Shown here: positions 7,237-15,831 of the stretch, in pieces
Numbering within the stretch: the first letter of the stretch is position 1
How the letters are laid out: every line of letters begins with the position of its first letter
Source of the DNA: Vulcanimicrobiota bacterium
GTDB lineage: Bacteria > Vulcanimicrobiota > Vulcanimicrobiia > Vulcanimicrobiales > Vulcanimicrobiaceae
NCBI GenBank assembly: GCA_028287565.1
Contig: JAQBPK010000284.1
Coordinates: 1 to 58,482, forward strand
Length of the DNA stretch: 58,482 bases
Direction of reading: 5' to 3'
Notes under the pieces: generated by a model
Told to the model about the DNA's origin: nothing
What the model saw: the letters and a program-made list of their open reading frames with translations, nothing else
Databases searched by the model: none
Program-made: the position numbers and the translations under genes

Positions 7237-8742
7237 GTGCGACGCAGCAGCATTCGTAACCTAAAGATTACGGAAGTATCCGACACACCATTTAAGTTCG
7301 GCGGCGGCGTCGGCGCCGACGGTCGTGCCGCGTTCGGCGCGGCGAGATTCGCCGAACTGCCCAAAACCGCGATGTCGTTCCTCGCGACCGAAAGTCTTGC
7401 CGCCCGGCGCGCGGGGCACGTCGCCGGCATGATCTTCCTCCGTGCGCCGGCGTGGCGGGCCCAGCAGCGCGTCTTCGAACACTTGTCGATCCTCCGTTCG
7501 CCTGCGTGGGACGCCGAGAGGCGCCTCATGCAGCAGAACGCCATCTTGAGCTCCTTGGGCTGGCAGGCCATGCAGCGTGGCATCGAACGGACGCTGCCCT
7601 TGATGTCGGCCGCGTACAAGCGTGTCGCCCGCGACGCGCAGCTCCTCGCGACCAAGGCGCCCGGAATACCGGAGTGGGCGCTAGGCATGTTCCCGCGTTT
7701 CGCGGCCGTCGAGATCGCGCGGCGCCTCCCCGCCGAGGCCTACGAGCCGTCCGCCAAGTACGCCGAAATCGTGCCGGTGCGCCGCAGGCGCGCGAAGATC
7801 CGCGTCGTCCGCAGAAAGCAGACCGAAGCGGACGAGGGACCACGGCTCCCGCCCGACCCCCCAACTTCGGCCTACGTCCGAACCGCTTCTGAATCCCGTC
7901 AACACCCGATGAGGCAGAGAACAGAACATCGAGCCGAGATTCCCTCAGGCGCCGTGACCGACGCGCTGGCCTCCGTGATGGGCAACAGGAGCCCATTAAT
8001 CACGTGGGAACCGACGGGTTGGGCGAATCAAAGTGAACGGAATCCCGCTCGCCGAGCACCACGCGCGCTTCAAGCGGCCGGACGACGCCGTCTACCACAA
8101 GCAGACGCACGAGGCGATGAACCGGTTTATGGCCTGCGCATCGAACGAATGGAAACGACGTACCGCACGACCTATTCAATCTCAGACAAGATTTCGTTCT
8201 TCCTCGACGCATATCTTGAGAAGGTCACGTTCCGGGAAGTATGGACAAAGACGAAGGGCACTCCGTTCGCGTCGGCTCAGAACTGGCCCTTATGGGGGCT
8301 CTACGGGCTCTCGCGTGATCTCTTTGAACCAGACTTCATGGCAGTGACGCAGCCGGATTCCGAGGCTGTCGCAGAGATCCGGAATCACTTGGAGCACAAG
8401 TACCTGCGCGTGGTACGTGACGATGTGGCAACCGGTGGGGTACGAGTCAATGCAGACCCGCTTGTATATGTCGTCAAGCAACATGCCTTCGAGAAGCGGA
8501 CGCTGCGGCTTCTCAACCTCGCACGCGCGGCCCTCATTTTCCTCGTACTTGCAATCCACGCTGAGGAGCGCGGGAAAGAAAACGCGGGAATCAGCGGCCC
8601 GAAAACGACGCTACCGCGTTGTAGTTTGCCTGAGTCTTCGCTGACATGCATCAACATTCGACCGGTATTTCCCGACAGCGCCGGCGCTGCTGGAAGCGCC
8701 CGTTTCGATATCGCCGGCGTCATGTTGCAAGTAATCGTGTAA
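7237..8742 (+). pseudogene. LA2681-like HEPN protein, frameshifted
   Basis: The second half matches the LA2681-type HEPN family: YGLRIERMETTYRTTYSI, DKISFFLDAYLEKVTFREVW, NWPLWGLYGLSRDLFE, then EIRNHLEHKYL with the R-X4-H motif of HEPN RNases, and a C-terminal helix. The segment that should directly precede it, GIPLAEHHARFKRPDDAVY, is in another frame (from GTG 8033), so a frameshift lies between about 8095 and 8130. The first 250 residues, with repeated AW-R helices (APAWRAQQRV, SPAWDAERRL), have good codon use but no family I know. Start GTG 7237 is uncertain. It could also be one gene with a sequencing error. Confidence 0.65.
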
Positions 8743-8782
8743 CCCAGCGGCTGGAAGACGTCGATCAGCGCGGCGTCGTTTG

Positions 8783-9122
8783 TCAAATTCGAGATGGTAT
8801 TCTGGTCGGCGGTTCCTTGAGCCGGAGTTCGCCGCTCTCGATGTGACGGCAGTAGGTGCTGCGCATGTCGTCTGCCGACAGACCGCTGCACACCTTGAGG
8901 AGAAGCGCGGCGGCGCGGCTCGACGCGCGCTGCCCCTTCCCGCTCGGCGGCCGGGATCGTCGTCGTCCGCCACTCGGCGATGATTCTCGGCATATCGCTG
9001 GCGTCGGTATTTACCGGGATGACGTCGTCGATAGACGAGTGGTTCGGGACACCAAAGCAGCGTGACCCGTGTGCGACGTAGACGCCCCACGGCACGCACG
9101 GGTCGCCCGTGCGCCAGGACAT
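8783..9122 (-). pseudogene. Small protein coupled to the protease gene, with one frameshift
   Basis: ATG at 9122 overlaps the TGA of the upstream protease gene (ATGA), so the pair is translationally coupled. The frame opens MSWRTGDPCVPWGVYVAHGS and runs to about IPAAERE; a one-base shift near 8945 then gives a plausible continuation, AAALLLKVCSGLSADDMRST and GELRLKEPPTR, ending at TGA 8783. The repaired product would be about 113 residues. The shift falls in a G/A-rich stretch and may be a sequencing error. No family recognised. Confidence 0.5.
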
Positions 9123-9997
9123 CAGCCGTCGCCCTCGTCGTCCGCGAGGAAAATCGGGTCCGGGCGTGCCTTCAACGTCCCGTCGCTCCGGATGTTGGTC
9201 GCTGAGGTGATGACCAGAAGGTCATCGTCTTTTTGATACGCCTTCACGAATCCAACCAGCGGCGAGTTGAGCGTGCCTTCCGCACCGCGGTCGACGAAGA
9301 CCGGGCTCCCGCTCAAGCCGCTCAGTTCGCGAGACAGCAACTGCGGGTCGTTGGACGGGCCAAATTCGTTCTCCCAGCCTGAGCGGTCGAAGCGGATGCG
9401 GAATTCGTCGAAACCCTCTCCGGTGATGGCGATGCCGGCCATCGACCACGTTCCATGCGTGACGTCGACTCCGGCGCGCCTCCGCATCATTTCCGGGAAG
9501 CCGCCGAGCATGACGACATCGTCGGCGGCGATGTCAGGCGCGGGCCAAGGCGAAGGTTGATGATACTGCAACGGCACGAAGCCCTCCGGCTTGCACGTCG
9601 CGCCGAAGGTCATCGTGTTGACCAAGTCGAGGCGTTCGCCACGCTCCAGCGTCAGGTTCGTGGCGTCCAGGATGGCGAGGTCGCTCGCAGCGTTCGTGCC
9701 GAGCAGAAGTGACTCGATATCCACCGGAGTGGACCCAATCTGCACCCGAACAGTGCCCTTGGTCGTGTTCTTGGCGACGGCTCTGCGAATTTGACGGATG
9801 ACGTGCTCGTTGAGGACGACGAGACGACGATCGCGCACCTTGAGCAGGGTAACAGTTGCGCTGCGCATCCACGCGTGCTCTTCGCCGACTTCTTCGTGGT
9901 GAAGACCAAACATGATGGGTTCAGCGCAGCGCAAGGGAAGTGTGATGAGATGCTTCCTGATGAAGTTGATGCGGTCAGATTGCGAGATAGGTTGCAT
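9122..9997 (-). CDS. Trypsin-like serine protease
   Basis: A 291-residue cytoplasmic protein with the chymotrypsin-fold triad order. Histidine lies in VVLNEHVI (about H65), aspartate in ASDLAILDA (about D106) and the nucleophile in LSGLSGSPVF (about S229, the GxSGxP box). There is no signal peptide. ATG at 9997 has GGAG eight bases upstream and is preferred over ATG 10033. The small gene starting at 9122 overlaps its stop. Stand-alone trypsin-like proteases without export signals are common in bacterial conflict systems, and HEPN genes flank this one, so a defence role is a reasonable inference but unproven. Confidence 0.75.
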   Translation of the reverse strand: MQPISQSDRINFIRKHLITLPLRCAEPIMFGLHHEEVGEEHAWMRSATVTLLKVRDRRLVVLNEHVIRQIRRAVAKNTTKGTVRVQIGSTPVDIESLLLGTNAASDLAILDATNLTLERGERLDLVNTMTFGATCKPEGFVPLQYHQPSPWPAPDIAADDVVMLGGFPEMMRRRAGVDVTHGTWSMAGIAITGEGFDEFRIRFDRSGWENEFGPSNDPQLLSRELSGLSGSPVFVDRGAEGTLNSPLVGFVKAYQKDDDLLVITSATNIRSDGTLKARPDPIFLADDEGDG

Positions 9998-10151
9998 TTG
10001 GATAACTCCGATGATTGCGATTGGGGTGGACATCGAAAATATGGGACAACCGGCGGTAAGTCGGCGGCACTCGAAAACCGCCGCGTTGAACCTTCCTCGA
10101 TTTTGCTCCGGTACCCGTAGGTCCAGTCGAAGACAGGGGACTCACGCGCCA

Positions 10152-10680
10152 GTGTTGGACCCCGATCACCCCGTGGCCGAGCCGATGCGGCGGCTGCTCG
10201 TCGCGATGGAGCGCGCCTACCCGCTCCCCGCCTTGGTCGCGAGGTTGCTGCGGCTCGAGCCGCCCGAGCGCGAGTCTGAAGCGGCGACCGCCACGCCGTC
10301 TTCAGCGGACCCATCCCGACCCGGATCCTGCTCACGAAAGGAGTCCTCGGGTGGATCTTCGAGCCCCTGTGCGTCGCCTCGTCGGTCGGCTCCTACCGCG
10401 AGAGCGTGAAGAACGCCATGAAGCGGATGGAGGACGACGGCATCCTCGGTGCCGACCGGGCACGCGGCCCGGGCTTCAACGTCCGCGTCGTGACGATCTC
10501 GTACCGATCCCCGCGAAGGCCGAACAGGAAGACACGCTGCGCGCCTGCGCCGAGGCGTGGCCCGCGATCGGCGACGCCGTTCGGAACGCAATGCACGGTT
10601 CACGCCCAAGACTAAGGCGCACCTCAGGAAGCGCGGGCTCTGGGGAGAATATAATTGCGGAACAGCGGAAACGACAATAG
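10152..10680 (+). pseudogene. Winged-helix-like gene broken by two frameshifts
   Basis: Plausible coding sequence moves through all three frames: MRRLLVAMERAYPLPALVAR from about 10152, then FSGPIPTRILLTKG and ESVKNAMKRMEDDGILG from about 10295, then IPAKAEQEDTLRACAEAW from about 10500 to the stop at 10680. The middle part resembles the recognition helix and wing of small winged-helix regulators ('...SVKNAMKRMEDDGIL...'). With two shifts it cannot make a full product. It abuts the gene at 10731. Confidence 0.5.
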
Positions 10681-10730
10681 ACGTAGAAGTCGGCTGTTGT
10701 TGTCCGGTGTTCGCCATCCCGGGAGGCAGC

Positions 10731-11726
10731 ATGGATGTCCGCGCGGTTATCATCGAACAGCTTGAACTGAATAGCACGCTTCGCTCATTCCGCATGCATC
10801 CGACCCGTAGTGAAAGGCTAATAGTCGCGTTTGCTGATGAATATGACGAACCGCGTAGCGGTCCGTTCCATTTCTTCGATCCGAGGCACGAACGCGCGTA
10901 CGGGCGCGGACTCGCCGCCTGTACGGAAAAAAAACTCGGGCCAACTCGATTTCGCCGCGAGGGGAACCGGTATCATTTCAGCACGTGCTTTGACGGAATA
11001 CCTACCGAGTCGCACCGGCTGAGCTACTACGCGCTATCGCTACCGCCATACGCAGTTCCGAACAGTGTGCGTTTCTTCGATCCCAGACAACCCGAGCGCG
11101 AATATTCTAAGTCCGTTACCCGAGACGATCAGCATAAGAGGTTTGTTCTATACCTGGAGTGCCGATCAAAATCCGGTGCGTTCGGTTTCTGTCTTGAGGT
11201 TGAGTTTTCAACGGTGGACCCCGAGGCCTTTTCCGAAGCGGATTACCACGATGATAAGCTCGCGCTTTACGGAGGATATGCAGGCGCGTATCAGTATCAA
11301 CTCGAGAACGAGCAGGAACAGAGGGTTCAGAACTTTTTTGACGGACCCGTGGTTATGGGGGACCAATACGTGAATCGCGACCAATCGTCAACCTTCAACA
11401 ACTACGCGCCGGTCGGTGCTCTGCAAGTGGGCGCCAATAACGTGGCTAACGTAAGCCAAGCCGCGAACCTTACTGCGGTTACCAACGCGGTTCGCGTTCT
11501 CCGCGAGCATATTGCGGAATTCCCCGAGACCGATCGAGACGAGGTCGAGCAACACGTGGCGTCAATCGAGGAGGAGCTATCCTCGGCTGCCCCGAGGGCA
11601 TCCCGATTGAAGACCTGGCTTACATCCGTACAACGCATTGCCGCACCGCTTGCGGGCTCGGGGGTCAAGGCCGTGACGGAGGCTGCCGTGAGCAGCGCGA
11701 TCAAGAGTCTCATGGGCGCGCCCTAG
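10731..11726 (+). CDS. Hypothetical protein with GDQYVNRDQ linker, probable signalling/defence component
   Basis: A 331-residue soluble protein. ATG 10731 has GGGAGG just upstream; the longer open frame is spurious. Residues 1-195 form an unrecognised mixed domain (TLRSFRMHPTRSERLIVAFA, RFVLYLECRSKSGAFGF). A middle segment reads VVMGDQYVNRDQSS and GALQVGANNVAN, a low-complexity 'GD-Y-N' linker often seen between sensor and effector parts of bacterial STAND/EAD-type conflict proteins. The C-terminal 110 residues are helical, ending in a small hydrophobic helix (AVTEAAVSSAIKSLMG). Codon use is less GC-biased than the housekeeping genes. Confidence 0.6.
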   Translation: MDVRAVIIEQLELNSTLRSFRMHPTRSERLIVAFADEYDEPRSGPFHFFDPRHERAYGRGLAACTEKKLGPTRFRREGNRYHFSTCFDGIPTESHRLSYYALSLPPYAVPNSVRFFDPRQPEREYSKSVTRDDQHKRFVLYLECRSKSGAFGFCLEVEFSTVDPEAFSEADYHDDKLALYGGYAGAYQYQLENEQEQRVQNFFDGPVVMGDQYVNRDQSSTFNNYAPVGALQVGANNVANVSQAANLTAVTNAVRVLREHIAEFPETDRDEVEQHVASIEEELSSAAPRASRLKTWLTSVQRIAAPLAGSGVKAVTEAAVSSAIKSLMGAP

Positions 11727-12597
11727 AAATGCTGCAACCTCGCGGCACCCGCGACGGCTCTCCGCACCGATTGTGAAATGGAAACCCCGCACAGACTTCA
11801 TTGTAAAATGACCCCAGGATTGAGACAGCGCCGTTTTAGTTAGGGCTTTCACGGCTTATGAGCCGCTTTCCGACGTTGATTGTGAAACGTGAAATCCAAA
11901 AGCGTTTACCCGCCAAACGTACGCAAAAGCTGTGTACCCACGCCGCTAATTTGCCTGAGCACTGAGTTCCGATGTGCGGCCGGCGAAACGCTGCCATCTC
12001 CCAGGGCGGGGGACGCGATTTCAGCATTTGGAGTCTCGCACGTTCACGGTCAAACGAAGACAGCCGAGATCAATCGGTCAGGGCGGTTCTATCTACCACC
12101 GCGCAGCCTACGCGATCAACTTCTCGTCCATAAGGCATTCGCGGGAAGAACGTGTAGGCCAGCTCGCGCACCATCTAGCGATCGATCTCGTGAATCCGGT
12201 CGCGCTGCGCGCGCTCATGTAGATGACCTTGGAAAGCGCCTCGTTTACCCACCCGGCGCTGGGCGCCTGGCGGTCCTCCGCCCGTCTGCCGTTGGCGCCC
12301 TTGAGCGGCGGGCGAAAAAACTTCCGCGCAGCGGTTGGGCTATCGTCCTCTGACACTGCCGTAGTTTACGCTACGCCGGCGCCTCAGACAATTCCGTCCG
12401 TCCACTGTTCCACAACATACGCGTGGATCACGACGGAACGATTCCGCGATCTTGGCGTAGTGTCGCGACGCTGACAGAATCGAGATCCGGGAGTGCAATG
12501 ACGTCCATGCGTGACAAGGAAAACGAACCGTCTAGCAGAATCATGATGAATAGAATTGGTGCGTCATCGCTCATTGTAGTTATCGGGGGATCCTTCT
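11727..12597. other. Long non-coding stretch with IS-end-like repeats
   Basis: About 870 bases without a convincing gene. ATTGTGAAATG (11770-11780), TTCATTGTAAAATGACCCC (11797-11815) and TTGATTGTGAAACG (about 11876-11889) are spaced copies of the same terminal-type site seen at 5537 and 26964. Short open frames between 12100 and 12360 on both strands have no homology I recognise. The last 25 bases contain GGGGGA, the ribosome site of the helicase gene. Confidence 0.4.
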
Positions 12598-15156
12598 TTG
12601 AATTTCTCGGGTGTTCCGCCCTTCGGTGGGTCGTCGCAAACGGATGACCCGATTAAGATATTTGACGAATCGCCGAAGCCGCCGGGCATTAACGATTTGT
12701 ATAAGTCACAAGCGGACGTCCTGCGAACCTGGTACGAATCGTCAGCGAGAGATACCGTAGTCAAGATGCATACCGGCGGTGGAAAGACGCTGGTTGGCCT
12801 TCTCATTGCAAAGTCGATTCTAATCGCGAGCGGTAAGCCGGTCCTTTATCTGTGTCCCAATAATCAACTTGCCGAGCAGACGCTTCGCAAGGCCTCGCTT
12901 TACAGTATTGACGCTGTCGGCTACCCGCCCAGCGGCTTCCCCGCGGCCTTCGACAACGCTGACGCAGTAATGATCGCGAACTACAAAGCGCTGTTTAATG
13001 GTCAAAGTCGATTTGGTACCGCGAGCGGGAATAAGCCAGCAGTTGAGCTCGGTGGGATAATTGTCGACGACGCTCACGCCGCTTTCGCTGACCTGCGGGA
13101 CGTTTTCACGTACACCGCTTCAGCTAGAGAAGACCCCGAATTTTATCGGTACCTGTCGAATCTGTTCCGAGACGATTTCGATGCAATCGGGAAGCTCGGC
13201 ACCTTCGACGACATTGCGACAAGCGCTGCGGCGTCCGTTCTTGAGGTCCCGTACTGGGCATGGCGGGCGAAGGAGGGTGAAATTCGCGCCGCGATTAGCG
13301 CGAGACCATCGAAAGATTCAAATGGAAAGCTGATCGACGAAGAGCGATTCTTCAAATGGCCGTTCTTGCGCGACCAGTTATATGCGTGCCATGCACTCGT
13401 GTCCGCTCGTGGGTTTACAATAACGCCGATTCTGCCCCTTGTGGACGAAGTTCCTAGCTATGCCGAATGTCCGCAGCGCGTTTTCATGTCCGCGACCGTC
13501 AATGACGACTCTACTCTAATCCGCACTTTTAGAGTGGATGATTCATATCTCGCAATTGCGGCGCCGGGCGCAACCGGCATAGCGGAGAGGTACATTTTCG
13601 CGCCGGCTTTCACGTCTAATTTTGAATCGTCATACGATGAAACGACTCAATATCTTGCTAAACATGTGTCTGGCGACCGCGACAAAGGCGTGATCGTCCT
13701 CGCGCCGTCCGAGAAAAGCGCAACACCGTGGGATAGCACCGCAAAGATCGTAAAGGGCCATGCGGAAGTTGTGAAGGCCCTTGCTGAGCTAAACGCTGGT
13801 GCAACGCGTGGGCCGATTGTTTTTCTAAACCGGTACGACGGGCTCGATTTACCCGAGGACGCTTGCCGTCTTGTCGTACTATGGGATCTCCCGCATGGTG
13901 CCGGCGATTATGACGATTATCGCGCAACAATGCTCTACGGAGGTGACGAACTTGCAGCCGCAGTTGCTCGAACGATTGAACAGGGTATGGGCCGGGGGGC
14001 CCGGGGCGCAAGCGATTATTGTATCGTCATTTTCGCCGGCCGATCTCTGGAAAGTTGGATCGCAAAAAGAGCAAACCTCAGACACCTTTCGCTGGCAACG
14101 CAGATTCAGATCGAAATCGGGCGAGGAGTGTCATCATCGCTAAATTCCGTAGATGAGTTAAAGTCAGCGGTTGACACTGTCCTGGACCGCGATAAGCGGT
14201 GGACCACAATGCACGCATCGCGGCTGTCGGCTAGTCTCGAGCAGGCCTCGCAAGAGAAGGTGGACACTTCGGTGGCGTTTGACGAGCGACAGGCATTTGC
14301 TTTGCTGCGCTCGCGCCGCTTTGAGGAGACGCGGCGTAAGTATGAGGCTATTGCGTCAAAGACGACAGATTCGCGGCTTACGGCTTGGTACCTGCAGTTA
14401 GCAGCGCGGTCTGCATTGTACGGTAGCGATGCCACCGCCGCCGAGCGACTTCAGAACGACGCCAGCGCATCGAATGACCGCTTTCCGCGTCCGTTGCAAA
14501 ATCGCCGATATCTCCCGATCGCGGAGCCGACGGACCAAAGTCGGGCGATAGCGGCGATTATCGAAGAGCATGATCCGCCGAGCGGCACGCTCATAAGTAT
14601 AGTAGACGACCTTGCGAACCTAACTCCGCAATCGTCGGCTACCCAATTCGAAGAGTCGCTCGCGCGACTCGGTCGCTACTTGGGGTTTGCGACGCAGCGA
14701 CCTGAGAAGTCGGACAAGATTGGACCAGACGTCTTGTGGCTTGCTCCGGGGCACGCCTTTGTTCTTGAGGCAAAAAGCAGGAAATTTGCACAAAATCGTA
14801 TTGCGAAGAGCGAGGTCGGACAGCTGTTAACATCAGCGACGTGGTTTGAAGAACGCTACCCAGGAGTTCCGTTTACACATGCGATCGTCGCTCCCAACCC
14901 GACGCGTGAGAACAACGTCGTAGCTGGGACCTGTTATGCGCTAAGCTTAGCAAAACTTTTGGAACTTGTGCGGGACGTGCGTACACTGTACAAAGACCTG
15001 ACCGCTCTGTCCGATGTATCGTCGAACTTAGCGCAACAGGCCTCCTCGTTGCTTAAGACGACAGCCTTGCTCCCCAAACGTCTCACGGGTGGATACTTTG
15101 TCCCGCTGCAGGGCGCGCTTGCGCCAGCGAAGCCGACATCCGAGGCCGAGGAATGA
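12598..15156 (+). CDS. SF2 DEAD/DEAH-type helicase fused to a PD-(D/E)XK nuclease
   Basis: An 852-residue protein. Helicase motifs: Q-like LYKSQADVLRTW, motif I HTGGGKT (58-64), motif II DDAH (157-160), motif III SAT (298-300), FLNRYDGLDLPEDACR (about 409-424) and motif VI EQGMGRGARG (461-470). A helical spacer leads to a restriction-type nuclease fold: FEESLARLGRYLGF (684-697), GPDVLW (709-714), then VLEAKS with E724 and K726, the PD-ExK triad. It starts at TTG 12598, eight bases after GGGGGA. Codon use (AAT, TTT, CGA common) is clearly less GC-rich than its neighbours, a sign of transfer. It probably acts alone or with lost partners as an anti-phage helicase-nuclease; I cannot match it to a named system. 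Confidence 0.88.
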   Translation: MNFSGVPPFGGSSQTDDPIKIFDESPKPPGINDLYKSQADVLRTWYESSARDTVVKMHTGGGKTLVGLLIAKSILIASGKPVLYLCPNNQLAEQTLRKASLYSIDAVGYPPSGFPAAFDNADAVMIANYKALFNGQSRFGTASGNKPAVELGGIIVDDAHAAFADLRDVFTYTASAREDPEFYRYLSNLFRDDFDAIGKLGTFDDIATSAAASVLEVPYWAWRAKEGEIRAAISARPSKDSNGKLIDEERFFKWPFLRDQLYACHALVSARGFTITPILPLVDEVPSYAECPQRVFMSATVNDDSTLIRTFRVDDSYLAIAAPGATGIAERYIFAPAFTSNFESSYDETTQYLAKHVSGDRDKGVIVLAPSEKSATPWDSTAKIVKGHAEVVKALAELNAGATRGPIVFLNRYDGLDLPEDACRLVVLWDLPHGAGDYDDYRATMLYGGDELAAAVARTIEQGMGRGARGASDYCIVIFAGRSLESWIAKRANLRHLSLATQIQIEIGRGVSSSLNSVDELKSAVDTVLDRDKRWTTMHASRLSASLEQASQEKVDTSVAFDERQAFALLRSRRFEETRRKYEAIASKTTDSRLTAWYLQLAARSALYGSDATAAERLQNDASASNDRFPRPLQNRRYLPIAEPTDQSRAIAAIIEEHDPPSGTLISIVDDLANLTPQSSATQFEESLARLGRYLGFATQRPEKSDKIGPDVLWLAPGHAFVLEAKSRKFAQNRIAKSEVGQLLTSATWFEERYPGVPFTHAIVAPNPTRENNVVAGTCYALSLAKLLELVRDVRTLYKDLTALSDVSSNLAQQASSLLKTTALLPKRLTGGYFVPLQGALAPAKPTSEAEE

Positions 15157-15414
15157 TGCCGATTGGGTAAATCGATAAGTTCGTCGCAGACATGCGCGCG
15201 CGACTTTCGGAGATCTAGGCGGACAGTTAATCGGGCGGTACAAGCGTCGGCGGCCTTCGACACAGTAGGTTCTGCCGTTCTCCGCGGACCTTCTCGGGGG
15301 AGTGACCCGTGCGTGACCTGTACACTCAATTTGCGAAATACTCACATGGAAGATGGCCTGTATAGAAACGAAGAACTCGGCGCAGCTAAGCAGGAACCGA
15401 TAGAACCAGGGGCG

Positions 15415-15665
15415 GCGCAAAAGCCGCGATCGTCCTTGAGTCTTCAAAGGCGGCGATCTGGACGCCTGACGCGGCACACAAGTACGGACTTACGCAAGTG
15501 GTTCTCGCCAATGGACCGACGAGCTTATGTGTGGCGAAGCGTTGAAAGTCTATTGTTAAGGACGGGGATTCCGAGCATCGCAGCGAGGTTCGTCGGCCGC
15601 AAGCCAAGATTAAGTAGCTCGTGATGGAGAACGAGATCGCCGAGGAGACCTTGCGATTATCGCGT
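15415..15665 (+). pseudogene. IS3-type orfA relic
   Basis: The frame reads KAAIVLESSKAAIWTPDAAH and KYGLTQVVLA, a stop, then VKDGDSEHRSEVRRPQAKIK, a stop, then LVMENEIAEETLRL. This follows the layout of transposase OrfA proteins (K-A-x-IVL start, HTH with YGLT, then RRLQAKI-ELVMENEILEE). Two in-frame stops make it non-functional and no orfB follows. The flanking sequence from 15157 to 15831 has no other gene. Confidence 0.7.
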
Positions 15666-15831
15666 TGGACAAAAGCTAGAAGCGACGATCGTCTTGCTGC
15701 TCGGAGAGGGTCCTCCAAATATGTAGGCTGCGAAAGTTCTACTTGGTCTAAGCTAAAACTTTGCCGTGCGCGCATTGTGCGCAGCCGGGAATCGGCTTCC
15801 GAGATGCCCTCGGCCGGGCCGGTGTAGAATG

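Noticed and set aside
11889-12353. 154-residue plus-strand frame between the sensor-like gene and the helicase gene
   Set aside because: No ribosome site, poor codon use, no recognisable motif, and it starts inside an IS-end-like repeat.
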